This document shows positions 1-9,531 of a DNA stretch of 64,000 nt, piece by piece. The stretch is from contig JAIOYI010000003.1 in NCBI GenBank assembly GCA_021741205.1, forward strand, positions 153,365 through 217,364, written 5' to 3'. Within the stretch, counting starts at the first letter, position 1. Each line of letters opens with the position of its first letter. Below the pieces are notes generated by a model. That model worked only from the letters and a program-made list of their open reading frames with translations. It was not told the DNA's origin and did not search any database. Made by a program: the position numbers and the translations under genes. This DNA comes from Emcibacter sp. (lineage in GTDB: Bacteria > Pseudomonadota > Alphaproteobacteria > Sphingomonadales > Emcibacteraceae).

Positions 1-394
1 CGCCACCTGATGAACCAATAGGAATACGAGACATACTCTCCACACCACAGCCAATGACAAGGTCACACTGACCTGACATAACTTTTGCTGTCGCTAAATT
101 AACAGCCTCTAATCCCGATGAACAAAATCTGTGGACCTGTTGCCCTGGTACCGTCGTGGCATAATCCGCAGCAAGAGCAGCACTGCGCCCAATGGCACTG
201 CCTTGTTCTCCTATGGGGGACCCACAACCCGCTATAACATCATCAACAAGTGACGTATCAAGATTATTGCGGTCTCGGAGATGCATCAGGGATTGTGCCA
301 ACATATTGACGGGTGATACACTATGGAGCGCCCCGTTTGGTCGACCTTTTCCCCGAGGGGTTCTCAGATGATCAAATATAAAGGCATCAACCAT
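1..394 (-). CDS. Thiolase (acetyl-CoA acetyltransferase family), N-terminal part, runs off the left edge
   Basis: Translating the minus strand from the ATG at 394 gives about 131 residues of a thiolase N-terminal domain that continues past base 1. The opening residues MVDAFIFDHLRTPRGKG and the nucleophile motif RFCSSGLEA (Cys91) are typical of degradative and biosynthetic thiolases, which cleave 3-ketoacyl-CoA or condense two acyl-CoAs. An AGGGAG ribosome site lies about 11 bases upstream of the ATG. The gene is divergent from the SDR at 650, and the shared intergenic region carries tandem operator-like repeats, so the two are probably co-regulated. The C-terminal catalytic residues cannot be seen here. 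Confidence 0.9.
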   Translation of the reverse strand, partial: MVDAFIFDHLRTPRGKGRPNGALHSVSPVNMLAQSLMHLRDRNNLDTSLVDDVIAGCGSPIGEQGSAIGRSAALAADYATTVPGQQVHRFCSSGLEAVNLATAKVMSGQCDLVIGCGVESMSRIPIGSSGG

Positions 395-508
395 AACTTT
401 TCTAACTCCCTTGATAAATTTTCCAGTTTGACCCTTCACCTTCATCGCTGAAGCAAGCCATGGCGTCTTTCAAAACCACTATAATTATATTTAAAAGAGG
501 GCGATAGT

Positions 509-570
509 ATTTTTTTGTATTTTATTCAAAAACTAGTCATTTTTTTGTATTTTATTCAAAAACAGATCAT
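509..570. promoter_or_regulatory. Two tandem 30-bp repeats, each with an operator-like site
   Basis: Two nearly identical 30-bp units (511-540 and 541-570) each contain TTGTATTTTATTCAAA (515-530 and 545-560). This differs at two positions from TTGAATATTATTCAAA found at 7443 and 18552. The location between a divergent thiolase and SDR suggests a repressor site, most simply for a TetR-family acyl-CoA-responsive regulator such as the one at 10409 (inference). Confidence 0.6.
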
Positions 571-580
571 TATAGTATAG

Positions 581-598
581 TCTCATTCTAGAATGAGA
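581..598. promoter_or_regulatory. Perfect 18-bp palindrome upstream of the SDR at 650
   Basis: TCTCATTCTAGAATGAGA reads identically on both strands. It sits 52 bases before the start codon, just after the AT-rich TATAGTATAG that could be a -10 element, so it looks like an operator rather than a terminator (no loop, no T-run). Confidence 0.5.
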
Positions 599-649
599 AG
601 GCAGAATTATAAAAGGGTGTGATATACCCTAAATAACAGGAGTAAAATT

Positions 650-1411
650 ATGGACCTTTCAAAAAAAGTAGCAATTGTAACAGGCGGTGCGTCAGGTCTT
701 GGTGAAGGTGTGGTACGCCGTTTTTGTCAAGAAGATACTAAAGTTGCCATATTTGATCGCAATGAAACCTTAGGTCAGCAACTCGCTGACGAATTAGGGG
801 ATAATGTTATTTTCTGCCAAGTTGATGTGGTGGATGACGACTCTGTCCACACTGCTATTGAGCAGGTTATGAAGAGTTTTGGAGCCATCCACTTCTGTAT
901 CAATTGTGCAGGCCGGAGCAGTGGGGCAACGAAAACCCTTAGCCGTAAGGGTCGATTTCCCATGGATCTTTACCGGGATGTCATCAATATCAATCTGGTT
1001 GGTACTTTTAATGTTCTAAGTCACGCAGCCGAGAAAATGGCCTTAAATGAACCCAACGAACAAGGTGAACGTGGTATCATTATAAATACCTCCTCTATCG
1101 CCGCTTATGAAGGTCAGGCTGGACAGGTTGCCTATGCCGCCACCAAAGGAGCCATTGTCAGTATGACCTTACCCATTGCCCGTGATCTGGCGCACTATGG
1201 TATTCGCAGCGTCACTATTGCGCCAGGTCTTTGCGAGACACCTATTTTGAAAAATGTTACGCCAGAGGTTAAAGAAAAACTGGCCAAAGCCATACCCTTT
1301 CCAAAGCGTTTAGCAGAGCCGTCTGAGTTTGCCGATCTGGCTGTAAGTATTATCAGAAATAGTTATATTAATGGGGAAACCATTCGTCTAGATGGTGGTT
1401 TACGTTTATAG
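650..1411 (+). CDS. SDR oxidoreductase, 3-hydroxyacyl-CoA dehydrogenase type 2 (HSD10)-like
   Basis: A 253-residue classical short-chain dehydrogenase. The nucleotide-binding TGGASGLG is at residues 11-18, NCAG at 85-88, catalytic Ser148/149 and the Tyr162-x3-Lys166 pair follow. The stretch with GERGIIINTSS and MTLPIARDL is characteristic of the HSD10 branch, which oxidises 3-hydroxyacyl-CoA or hydroxysteroids with NAD+. It is first in an operon with the crotonase 37 bases downstream, and divergent from a thiolase, which fits a beta-oxidation-type sequence. The ATG at 650 follows an AACAGGAG ribosome site. Exact substrate is not deducible. Confidence 0.88.
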   Translation: MDLSKKVAIVTGGASGLGEGVVRRFCQEDTKVAIFDRNETLGQQLADELGDNVIFCQVDVVDDDSVHTAIEQVMKSFGAIHFCINCAGRSSGATKTLSRKGRFPMDLYRDVININLVGTFNVLSHAAEKMALNEPNEQGERGIIINTSSIAAYEGQAGQVAYAATKGAIVSMTLPIARDLAHYGIRSVTIAPGLCETPILKNVTPEVKEKLAKAIPFPKRLAEPSEFADLAVSIIRNSYINGETIRLDGGLRL

Positions 1412-1448
1412 GCGTTTCTTTAATAGAATAATTTTACAAGGAAAATTC

Positions 1449-2237
1449 ATGTCCGACTACCAATCTATACTCTATAATACAACAACCCATGGGGTCGCTG
1501 AAATTACCCTAAACCGTCCAGAAGCAGTAAATGCCTTTCATACATCACTGCGAGCGGATCTTCTGGCAGCGTTACAGATGGCAGAGAAAGATTCTGATAT
1601 TCGCGTTGTAATCATCACAGGTGCAGGGCGTGGGTTTTCTTCTGGAACTGATCTCAATGAAAATTATCTGGCAAAATATTCTACGATCACCGATTTATTG
1701 ATAGAAGAATATAAACCCATAATTATGACAATTAGCCATATGCCAAAAATTGTAATTGCGGCCGTTAATGGCCCAGCCGCAGGCGTTGGCGGAGCGATAG
1801 CTATGGCTTGTGATTTGATGATTATGGGAGAAAAAAGTTTTATTTATCAAGCCTTTGCCCCTATAAGCCTAATCCCAGATGGTGGCTCAACATGGCAATT
1901 GGTACAGGCAATTGGCTATAAAAGGGCCTTTGAGCTGATTATCACAGGAGGACGATTGGCCGCTGATAAATGTGTGGAATATGGCTTAGCTAACAAGGTC
2001 GTAAAGGATGCTGATCTCCTTGGTGAAGCCCGTGCATGGGCGGAACATCTAGCTAAAGGAGCTCCTCTGTCTCAAACCTACTCCAAACAACTTCTAAAGG
2101 CCGCACAAACAAGCAGTCTAGAAGAAGCCTTTAATCACGAAGCAAAAGTTCAGGAGATCTGCATTGCATCAAATGACTTCAAAGAAGGCGTAAGCGCTTT
2201 TTTTGACAAGCGCTCCCCAGAATTCACGGGCCAATAA
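1449..2237 (+). CDS. Enoyl-CoA hydratase/isomerase family protein, PaaG-like
   Basis: A 262-residue crotonase-fold enzyme. I start it at the ATG at 1449 because AAGGAAAA lies just upstream; an in-frame start at 1392 would overlap the preceding gene and adds an unrelated tail. The oxyanion-hole segments GRGFSSGTDL and NGPAAGVGGA are present. The two hydratase glutamates (Glu144/Glu164 of rat mitochondrial hydratase) align with Ala and Phe, while the PDGGS segment has the Asp used by PaaG and dienoyl-CoA isomerases. I therefore favour an isomerase over a hydratase (alignment by eye). It is in an operon with the SDR upstream. Confidence 0.85.
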   Translation: MSDYQSILYNTTTHGVAEITLNRPEAVNAFHTSLRADLLAALQMAEKDSDIRVVIITGAGRGFSSGTDLNENYLAKYSTITDLLIEEYKPIIMTISHMPKIVIAAVNGPAAGVGGAIAMACDLMIMGEKSFIYQAFAPISLIPDGGSTWQLVQAIGYKRAFELIITGGRLAADKCVEYGLANKVVKDADLLGEARAWAEHLAKGAPLSQTYSKQLLKAAQTSSLEEAFNHEAKVQEICIASNDFKEGVSAFFDKRSPEFTGQ

Positions 2238-2240
2238 ATA

Positions 2241-2996
2241 TTATTGGATAATAAGTCCGTTATCGAGCATGATTTCCGCTCCGTTCATGAAACGGGACTC
2301 ATCTGAGGCCAGGTAAACCACCATATAAGCCACATCCTTAGCGGCTCCAGCAGAATCTATGGGTAGTTTCCCATCAGGAATTACTGCCGGTTCTTCATCT
2401 GCACGACCTGTTGCAAACTGAACCATTGGTGTTTCAATTGACCCGGGGTGCACACTATTGCACCGAATATCATAACCCTTTTCTTGACAATGCAACGCAA
2501 CCGATTTTGTCATGGATCTTACCGCACCTTTTGCGGCGCTATAGGCAAAAAATATTGAGAAGCCAAGATGAGAGGCAACCGAGGACATATTAATTATAGA
2601 GCCCCCGCCACTAGCCGCCATGGCTGGTATAGCATATTTACACCCAAGAAAAACACCTTCGGTCATAATACTGTTGGCAAGGCGAAATTGCTCCAATGTA
2701 GTCTCTTCTGGATCAGCTAGAATAACAATACCAGCATTATTCACTAAAACATCAAGGCGACCAAAATGATCCAGCGTTTTCTGAATAGCCGCTTTCCAGT
2801 CATCCTCTTGCGTCACATCCAGATGAACATATAGAGCACTCTCACCAATATCTTCTGCGAGCGCCTTTCCCTGCGCATCATTAATGTCAGTAATCACAAC
2901 CTTAGCACCTTCAGCAGCCAATAATTCAGCATCAGCCTTTCCCAGTCCAGATGCACCACCAGTAATGATGGCGACTTTGCCAGATACCCTACCCAT
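2241..2996 (-). CDS. SDR family NAD(P)-dependent oxidoreductase
   Basis: A 251-residue classical SDR resembling bacterial 3-alpha/17-beta-hydroxysteroid and cyclohexanol dehydrogenases. TGGASGLG is at 12-19, NNAG at 86-89, Ser138/139, and Tyr152-x3-Lys156. The start at 2996 is chosen over 3050 because GAAAGAGAG precedes it and the longer version would run into the PQQ dehydrogenase gene. It lies 31 bases downstream of that gene on the same strand, so the two may be cotranscribed. It converges on the crotonase gene with only three bases between stops. It probably oxidises a secondary alcohol; substrate unknown. Confidence 0.86.
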   Translation of the reverse strand: MGRVSGKVAIITGGASGLGKADAELLAAEGAKVVITDINDAQGKALAEDIGESALYVHLDVTQEDDWKAAIQKTLDHFGRLDVLVNNAGIVILADPEETTLEQFRLANSIMTEGVFLGCKYAIPAMAASGGGSIINMSSVASHLGFSIFFAYSAAKGAVRSMTKSVALHCQEKGYDIRCNSVHPGSIETPMVQFATGRADEEPAVIPDGKLPIDSAGAAKDVAYMVVYLASDESRFMNGAEIMLDNGLIIQ

Positions 2997-3027
2997 TTCA
3001 ACTCTCTTTCTATCGCAATTAATGAAA

Positions 3028-4896
3028 TTATTTAGCCACTTCAAATGCAATCAACACATTCCCCGGCATATGCAAATAAATACCATATCCCGATTGAACA
3101 TACATCATTCCTTTATGAAAGATAGGCCCCACAGATCCGCCAAACGAACCTCCAAAAGCCTTTGATCCCGCAATGTCTGTATAATCTCGCGCCGTATCAT
3201 ATTCCCAGATAACATGTCCAGTTTCATCATCATAGACCCTCAACCAGCCATCCATTGCACCAGCAATAACCATGCCATCAAGCGCCGTTGCCGCTGCGGA
3301 AATACCTGGTGTACAAAATGTTCTGCCGAGACATTTGTCATCATGCAGGGTTCGCCATTTTATTTGACCAGTTTTGAGGTCTAGGGCTACCATCCCTGGC
3401 TTTTCTTCCCATTTCCACGGCCAGTCATGGCGATCTGGAAAATCAGATACCGGAACGAATAAATTATCACCGTCACGGGCCATACCGAAATGTACACCGC
3501 CCTGAATCCCACCTTTGCCTACACGGCGCATCCATATCTCTTTTCCGTCGTCATCAGGATCCAAAGCATAAACCGCTCCTGATTTCTGCCCTGCAATAAC
3601 AAGGTCTTTACCATCGCTTGTCGTTGCCAGCATTATAGCAGCACCAAAATCAAAATCAGGTCCGTCTTCCTCAGGACAGTTACTCCTGTCTTCCACTTCA
3701 CAACCAACATTCCATGCATCTTGTGCCGTTTTCTGCTGTACCCACAGTATATCACCAGTTTTTATGTTAAAAGCAAAGACCGCATCACTGGACCCATTGG
3801 CAGGTGACGAATAATTTTCCCCCGTCCCAGCATAAATACGTCCACGCCTCTTATCTAAAGCAAGATTTGACCAAATTGGCGCACCTGAAGGTCCCCATAT
3901 CTTTGTTCCGACACTGGTTTTTCCCGTTTCGATCAAAGGTTCCTGAATGGTTTCCGTTCGCCATAACTCTTGTCCCGTTTTAGCATTATAAGCCAGCAAC
4001 ATACCCCGAAAGCTACAACATTCATAAAGTGGATTAGCGGCTGAAGTTACCTCAAGAGAAGATAAAGCAAGATATATAACACCATCATCATAAAGGGGCG
4101 ACGCTGTAATTGTCACACTGGGGTGATCATTAGGGTTATCCGACCAAATTTCTTCACCTGTATCCGCCCGCACCGCATAAAGCGTGCCTGTAAGATCACC
4201 GAAATAGATAACTGGAAAATTTTCCTTCATTCCTTGTGAGTCATTGGTCCAATCCTGAGGAATAATTGCTGTGCGTACTTCTGCCGCAGCCTGAAAACTC
4301 CACCTGATACAGCCTGTATCATGATCAAGAGCATATACTCGGCCATCGGCGCTTCCAGTATAAATAGCCCCACCCAAGATTAACGGTTGTGAGCGGGTTC
4401 TAACCGCACCAGGAAAAGGAAAAACCCACTTAACCTTCATGGTTTTAATAGAATTTTTGTCAACACCTGCTGTCGCTGCATCTACATATCTGGTGTTTTT
4501 CCGATCAAAACCCCAGCCTGAAGTATCAGGATGTTGATTATAATCAAACCAAGCGGCATTAACGGCGCATTTTCTTTGCTCTACAGCCGTATATGTGTCT
4601 GGATCTCTACCGGTCAAAAAGGTCGCTACTGCTTTCTTTTCTATAACAGATAAATGTGTTGCTTGCTCTTGCATAGCACCATCCGTTAAGGCTTTAAGGA
4701 TCATTGTCGGACTCATCAAAGACAGCATGTCTTTATGAGGTGCCTTGGCAACACTACCATTGTGACACTCTTGACAATTTTTCTCAAATACAGCCTGGCC
4801 TGACATAGTCTCCTCAGAAAAAGCCGATGGTAAGATAAACAGAGAGACTGTTATGATAACAGCGATTAATGAACTTTGTTTTGCCGCTAATCTCAT
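3028..4896 (-). CDS. Secreted PQQ-dependent dehydrogenase with N-terminal haem c, polyvinyl-alcohol-dehydrogenase-like
   Basis: A 622-residue exported quinohaemoprotein. A signal peptide covers about 1-28, a haem c site CQECH is at residues 41-45, and the rest is an eight-bladed PQQ propeller with repeated W-motif segments (for example GRVYALDHDTGCIRWSF). A vicinal Cys pair in the YECCSFRG segment and the cytochrome-first order match the PVA dehydrogenase family, which oxidises secondary alcohols in the periplasm and passes electrons to cytochrome c. A PVA substrate is not implied; hydrophobic secondary alcohols are equally likely. It sits between an SDR and a TonB receptor on the same strand, suggesting an uptake-and-oxidation module. 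Confidence 0.85.
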   Translation of the reverse strand: MRLAAKQSSLIAVIITVSLFILPSAFSEETMSGQAVFEKNCQECHNGSVAKAPHKDMLSLMSPTMILKALTDGAMQEQATHLSVIEKKAVATFLTGRDPDTYTAVEQRKCAVNAAWFDYNQHPDTSGWGFDRKNTRYVDAATAGVDKNSIKTMKVKWVFPFPGAVRTRSQPLILGGAIYTGSADGRVYALDHDTGCIRWSFQAAAEVRTAIIPQDWTNDSQGMKENFPVIYFGDLTGTLYAVRADTGEEIWSDNPNDHPSVTITASPLYDDGVIYLALSSLEVTSAANPLYECCSFRGMLLAYNAKTGQELWRTETIQEPLIETGKTSVGTKIWGPSGAPIWSNLALDKRRGRIYAGTGENYSSPANGSSDAVFAFNIKTGDILWVQQKTAQDAWNVGCEVEDRSNCPEEDGPDFDFGAAIMLATTSDGKDLVIAGQKSGAVYALDPDDDGKEIWMRRVGKGGIQGGVHFGMARDGDNLFVPVSDFPDRHDWPWKWEEKPGMVALDLKTGQIKWRTLHDDKCLGRTFCTPGISAAATALDGMVIAGAMDGWLRVYDDETGHVIWEYDTARDYTDIAGSKAFGGSFGGSVGPIFHKGMMYVQSGYGIYLHMPGNVLIAFEVAK

Positions 4897-5041
4897 TATT
4901 TTATACCTACGTTATTAAAATAATTCTCTTTCAAGGCGCAATAGAGCTTTGAGCCCCTTTGTTCTTTTAAAAATAGTCTCTAATTTATGGGTAATAATTA
5001 TTTATAAACTTCACAAAATACAAAAATTACACAAGAAAAAC

Positions 5042-5081
5042 TACACAGGCAAGAAACACGTATGGTGTCCTTGCCTGTGTA
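5042..5081 (-). terminator. Terminator hairpin after TonB receptor 1
   Basis: A 12-bp perfect inverted repeat (TACACAGGCAAG at 5042-5053 and its complement at 5070-5081) lies seven bases past the stop of the receptor gene. Read on the minus strand it is followed by a T-rich run, as expected for a Rho-independent terminator. Confidence 0.75.
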
Positions 5082-5088
5082 TATTCAG

Positions 5089-7269
5089 TTAAAAACTATA
5101 ATTAACTTCTACCCCATATGTTCTTGGGTTGCGTGTAGCCACATAGGACCATAATCCCGCAACATCAAAACCAATGGTGTAACCATCCTCATTCGTCAGG
5201 TTTCTACCATAGACGTTAATTTGCATGTTATTAATCGCATAACCAATAGAGGCATCAATCAATTCCTGTGATTTATCATTGGTAAGTTCTGGTTTGTTGG
5301 CAAAATCGGTCTCATAAGGATCTATATGGTGCCAACCTGCCCCTACGTTAGCCACACCAGAGCCGATATTCCACTCATAATTAAAACTCAAGTTTGATGA
5401 TATTTTGGGGGACCGACGAAGATTAAGATGGGAAAAGTCAACAATTCCATCTCCAGTATCGAAAAGAAAATCATCATAACCAGCATCTAGCAACCCTATA
5501 TTAGCCCGGAAAGTAAGACCCGCTATTGGTGAATAGAGAGCATCTAATTCAATCCCTTTTATTGTGGCAGTAGAGGCATTAACCACACGGGTTACCTGGC
5601 CAGTACCACTGGTTTCAGATGGTAATTGAATTTCTTCCTGCTTATCTTTGTATTTCATGATAAATGCGGAACCATTAAGACGTAATTTATTTTCCATAAA
5701 TTCTGACTTAAAACCAATCTCATAATTGTCAACTGATTCCCCGTTATAAGGGGTTGTAGCGGTTTCCACGCTATCCACACGACCATTAAATCCACCGCTT
5801 CGGTAGCCTTCTGAGAAAGTAGCATACACCATAGAGTCATCGTTGATTGCATAAGTTACAGCTACTTTAGGCGTAAATTTTTTCCATGAATGAGAGGCAT
5901 CAGCAACAACGATACCGACCTGATCAGTCGTTTTCTCATCACGGGTGAAACGACCACCAACGGTAATGGAAAGGGCATCAGTAATAGCATAGTCGCCCTC
6001 TAAAAACACAGCCCAGCTATCTGTTGTCTGTTTTGTCGTTTGAGGCAAATCAAGAACGACATCAGGAACGGCAAATCCGATATAACTACGCAAACGGATT
6101 TCATAATTTGAGTTCCACAGATAGGCACCCAATACACCACTGAAAGGCCCATCAGAATCATAAGTTAAGCGCATTTCATGTGAAGTTTGACCAAATTCTG
6201 CTGGACGGCTTGTATGAAATAATGTTTCTGGAGTAGCATCCCAGTCTGCAAGTGTAGTCTCTTCTGTCTGCCAGCTACCAAAGATATAATCGAACTGAAG
6301 GTCATTTGCGATGTCCCAATGGACTTCTACAATATGCGTGTCAGCATCATAGGTAGCATCAAACAGGCCAGGTTCATCCTGCTGAGATACATGACGCGAC
6401 CCTGAAACAGGGGTATGGATATCTGGCGCACAATAACCATATGCAGAACAAAAAAGTTGATTAGATCGACTAACATTAAGGATGGCTGGCGTATCCTGAT
6501 TAGTACGTTCAGCCTGGAAAGTATATTCGACACTTACAGTTTCGGTTGGAGAAAATAATACATTCGCACCGATACTGGTATATTCTGCCCGACCTTGATC
6601 ACGACCAAAATACGAATTATAATAATATCCTTTTCCCTGATCTTTATAAGAACCACTCAATTTCACGGCCAACTTTTCAGTCACACCAAAATTAAGTATA
6701 CCATCTAGCGTAAGGGTTTCATAATTACCGTAACCGGCACGTACTTTTCCCCCCAATTCGCCTGTTGGCTGCGAACGTTGTAGTTTGATAACACCACCAA
6801 TGGTATTGCGACCAAACAATGTTCCTTGAGGGCCGCGCAACACCTCAATGCTGGCAATATCAATAGAACGTGTTAAGCTACCACTATTCTGCCCAAGAAA
6901 GACGCCGTCAACAACAACACCCACTGCCGGGTCAAAGTTTTTTTCAACATCTGACACACCAATACCACGAATGTAAATAGACGCAAGACCACCAGGTCCC
7001 TGAGAAGTATCGTCAATCACAAGATTTGGGGAAATACCGACTAGATCACGAATATCTGTTGAAAATTGACGCTCGATTTCACTCTGACTCATTGCACTAA
7101 CGGACAAAGCAACATCCTGCATGTTTTCACTACGCTTTCTGGCCGTAATCACAATCTCCTCAAGGCCAGCTTCTCTGACAACGACGTCCTTTGCATACGC
7201 TGACGGGGTCGTTAGACCAAGACCAATTGTTGATGTTATTCCAATAATGTTTCTATATAAAATTTTCAT
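5089..7269 (-). CDS. TonB-dependent outer-membrane receptor 1
   Basis: A 726-residue receptor with a signal peptide (about 1-26), a TonB-box-like EEIVITARKR segment, a plug domain with the LRGPQGTLFGRNTIGG motif, and a 22-strand barrel ending in aromatic Phe (VEVNYSF). The sequence type is the IroN/FhuA-like group common in sphingomonads and Kordiimonadales, often used for import of hydrophobic or plant-derived molecules rather than iron. It is downstream of a divergent control region with the PQQ dehydrogenase beyond its terminator. Substrate unknown; context suggests an alcohol or steroid/terpenoid-like compound. Confidence 0.92.
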   Translation of the reverse strand: MKILYRNIIGITSTIGLGLTTPSAYAKDVVVREAGLEEIVITARKRSENMQDVALSVSAMSQSEIERQFSTDIRDLVGISPNLVIDDTSQGPGGLASIYIRGIGVSDVEKNFDPAVGVVVDGVFLGQNSGSLTRSIDIASIEVLRGPQGTLFGRNTIGGVIKLQRSQPTGELGGKVRAGYGNYETLTLDGILNFGVTEKLAVKLSGSYKDQGKGYYYNSYFGRDQGRAEYTSIGANVLFSPTETVSVEYTFQAERTNQDTPAILNVSRSNQLFCSAYGYCAPDIHTPVSGSRHVSQQDEPGLFDATYDADTHIVEVHWDIANDLQFDYIFGSWQTEETTLADWDATPETLFHTSRPAEFGQTSHEMRLTYDSDGPFSGVLGAYLWNSNYEIRLRSYIGFAVPDVVLDLPQTTKQTTDSWAVFLEGDYAITDALSITVGGRFTRDEKTTDQVGIVVADASHSWKKFTPKVAVTYAINDDSMVYATFSEGYRSGGFNGRVDSVETATTPYNGESVDNYEIGFKSEFMENKLRLNGSAFIMKYKDKQEEIQLPSETSGTGQVTRVVNASTATIKGIELDALYSPIAGLTFRANIGLLDAGYDDFLFDTGDGIVDFSHLNLRRSPKISSNLSFNYEWNIGSGVANVGAGWHHIDPYETDFANKPELTNDKSQELIDASIGYAINNMQINVYGRNLTNEDGYTIGFDVAGLWSYVATRNPRTYGVEVNYSF

Positions 7270-7428
7270 TAGTTTATGTGTTCCTTCCTATATGTTAATT
7301 GAATGATTTGTTAATTGTAATTTCCCTAATTTTTACAGGCTTTAAAATATACAACCCCAGCAAAATTACCCTTATTTATAAACACAATATAATGCCGCCT
7401 ATTAACTATGACAAAACATCTGAGGAAT

Positions 7429-7462
7429 TGTCAAGATAAAACTTGAATATTATTCAAATAAC
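7429..7462. promoter_or_regulatory. Operator-like palindrome between TonB receptor 1 and the crotonase operon
   Basis: TTGAATATTATTCAA (7443-7457) is a perfect palindrome about a central T. The 34-base segment including the upstream TGTCAAGA is almost the same as 18539-18571, in another divergent promoter region. Shared sequence of this length outside genes suggests a common transcription factor site. Confidence 0.65.
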
Positions 7463-7588
7463 TTTTATGGTTTACCTAGAAACAAATTTGGCATGAGAAA
7501 AAACTGTCCTATACATAATATTTTTATGGTCTTAATGTGATAGGTAGCAGTAAAAATTATTTAACAAAAAAATGTGATAGGTAGTGAA

Positions 7589-8359
7589 ATGGCAGATATC
7601 GAAGTAGAACAAAAAGGTGAGGTAACCTGGATAAGATTGAATCGTCCCGAACGTATGAATTCTTATGATGCCAATATGGCCAAGGATTTAATCACAGCGG
7701 TACGTAACGCATCTGGTAGCGGGGTCATTGTATTAACGGGCACGGGCAAAGCTTTTTGTGCGGGAGGATATCTTGCGAATCTCAGCAATCCCAATCAAGA
7801 AGAATTACGTAGCATGTTTTATGGATCGCTCGATGTCTATGAATCAATCAGAACCAGTCCACGCCCCGTGATTGCAGCCGTTAATGGGGCTGCCGCTGGT
7901 GGTGGGAACGAACTTGTTGTTGCTTGCGACCTCGCCATTGCTGTTGAATCAGCTACATTTGGGCAAACGGGTGTAAAAATTGGCAGCGCACCAGTTTTGG
8001 GTGGTACCAATTTCCTCACGATGAATATTGGTGAGAAAAAAGCCAAAGAAGTCGCTTTTATGTGCCGCCGCTATAAAGCTCAAGAAGCTTGTGATATGGG
8101 CTGGATTAATGCTGTTGTAGCCGATGATAAACTGGAAGAAGAAGTCACCAATTGGGCTGATGAATTATTACGAATGAGCCCACGCTATTTGGAAATAGCC
8201 AAGGTAAGTTCAAACCTTTGGTGGAACCATGCGCGTGATTCTTACCTGAGTGGCTTGGGGATGCTGATTCAAGCAATCGGCTCTGAAGACATGATCGAAG
8301 GGGCAAGTGCCTTTATGGAAAAACGCCGTCCGCACTTTAAAGGACGGAAAAAGCCATAA
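7589..8359 (+). CDS. Crotonase-fold enzyme, naphthoate-synthase (MenB)-like subgroup
   Basis: A 256-residue enoyl-CoA hydratase/isomerase superfamily protein. I use the ATG at 7589 (GATAGGTAG just upstream) rather than an in-frame GTG at 7574. GGGNELVVACD keeps the first hydratase glutamate, but the second position is Gly in FGQTGVKIGS, the pattern seen in MenB and in ring-cleaving hydrolases of the family. The later CRRYKAQEACDMGWINAVV is also MenB-like. As no other menaquinone genes are near and the next genes encode an acyl-CoA dehydrogenase and SDR, a catabolic ring-opening or hydratase role is more likely than menaquinone synthesis (inference). Confidence 0.82.
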   Translation: MADIEVEQKGEVTWIRLNRPERMNSYDANMAKDLITAVRNASGSGVIVLTGTGKAFCAGGYLANLSNPNQEELRSMFYGSLDVYESIRTSPRPVIAAVNGAAAGGGNELVVACDLAIAVESATFGQTGVKIGSAPVLGGTNFLTMNIGEKKAKEVAFMCRRYKAQEACDMGWINAVVADDKLEEEVTNWADELLRMSPRYLEIAKVSSNLWWNHARDSYLSGLGMLIQAIGSEDMIEGASAFMEKRRPHFKGRKKP

Positions 8360-8400
8360 TGATGAGTTCACCCTTTAAAAATAAAGAAAGATATTAAGAC

Positions 8401-9531
8401 ATGAAATTTGATCTTGATCCAGAATACTTGGAATATCAGCACGCAGCACGAGAGCTTGCTCAATCCATTGAGGATATAGCTTTTGAAGCTGATGCTATGA
8501 ATGAAATTCACCCCGGCATCCTAAGTGCTTTACAAAAAAGTGGTATTTCTTCTATGATGGTTCCTGCCCGTTATGGTGGTTTATTTGAAGAAATTGACCC
8601 CTTAGCTATTTGTGTTACACGGGAAGTGTTTATGGGAGTATCTTCTCATTTAGACTCACTATTTGCCCTACAAGGCATTGGGAGTTATGCAATCACAGCG
8701 GCGGGGTCAGAAGAACAACGTGCTAAATGGCTACCTGCTGTTGCTAAAGCGGAGATTTTGCCTGCCCTAGCCTTGACCGAGCCTGAAGCTGGATCTGATC
8801 TCAAAGCGGTAACGACCAAGGTGACTTCGGACGGGGATGGCTTACTTCTTAATGGTGTAAAATCGTTTATTTCCAACGCCGGAAGTGCAGGATTTTATCT
8901 TGTATTTGTGCGCGATGATAGCGGCCATTCGATTGTTTTGGTACCTGCCGATACCGAGGGGGTATCGATCACCCCTACGGACGAATTAATTGCCCCTCAT
9001 GTGTTAGGGGATGTCACATTTGATAACGTAAGATTACCTAAAAGCGCCTACGTAGGTGAGCCTGGAAAAGGTTTGGATTTAGTATTAGCTACCCTTTCAA
9101 TATTCCGAGTATCGGTGGCTGGCGCAGCCGTAGGTTTGGCACAAGCTGCCTTGGAAGAGGCCGTTCGCCACACCCGCATGCGCAAACAATTTGGCCGGCC
9201 TCTGGCAAAACTTGGTCCTGTAGCACATATGCTGGCAGATAGCTGGACGGAAATTGAAATGGCGAGGTTACTTACCTATAGAGCAGCCTCTATGGCACAG
9301 AGCGACCCTGCAAAATCCATAGAATATTCATCTATGGCCAAACTTGCCGCAAGCGAAATGGCCTCTCGCGTCGTTGACCGCTGTGTTCAAATGATGGGAC
9401 GTTTTGGCCTCGTGAAAGGTTCAAAAATAGAACGTCTATATCGTCAAGCCCGCCCTATGAGAATTTATGAAGGGTCATCTGAAATCCTGCGTATGGGTAT
9501 TGCCCGTGAATTAACAAGGATTGTACCATGA
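8401..9531 (+). CDS. Acyl-CoA dehydrogenase
   Basis: A 376-residue FAD-dependent acyl-CoA dehydrogenase. The flavin-binding ALTEPEAGSD segment, the RKQFGRPL helix and the C-terminal IYEGSSEILR motif are all present; the Glu of IYEG is the catalytic base in medium/short-chain enzymes. It introduces a 2,3-double bond into an acyl-CoA and passes electrons to ETF. It is the middle gene of a three-gene operon: 41 bases after the crotonase and overlapping the next SDR by four bases. Confidence 0.93.
   Translation: MKFDLDPEYLEYQHAARELAQSIEDIAFEADAMNEIHPGILSALQKSGISSMMVPARYGGLFEEIDPLAICVTREVFMGVSSHLDSLFALQGIGSYAITAAGSEEQRAKWLPAVAKAEILPALALTEPEAGSDLKAVTTKVTSDGDGLLLNGVKSFISNAGSAGFYLVFVRDDSGHSIVLVPADTEGVSITPTDELIAPHVLGDVTFDNVRLPKSAYVGEPGKGLDLVLATLSIFRVSVAGAAVGLAQAALEEAVRHTRMRKQFGRPLAKLGPVAHMLADSWTEIEMARLLTYRAASMAQSDPAKSIEYSSMAKLAASEMASRVVDRCVQMMGRFGLVKGSKIERLYRQARPMRIYEGSSEILRMGIARELTRIVP

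Noticed and set aside
1392..1448. N-terminal extension of the PaaG-like gene
   Set aside because: Overlaps the upstream SDR and lacks a ribosome site, whereas ATG 1449 has AAGGAAAA directly upstream.
7589..8359. Calling the MenB-like protein true menaquinone naphthoate synthase
   Set aside because: No other menaquinone genes nearby and it is in an acyl-CoA dehydrogenase operon; subgroup similarity only.
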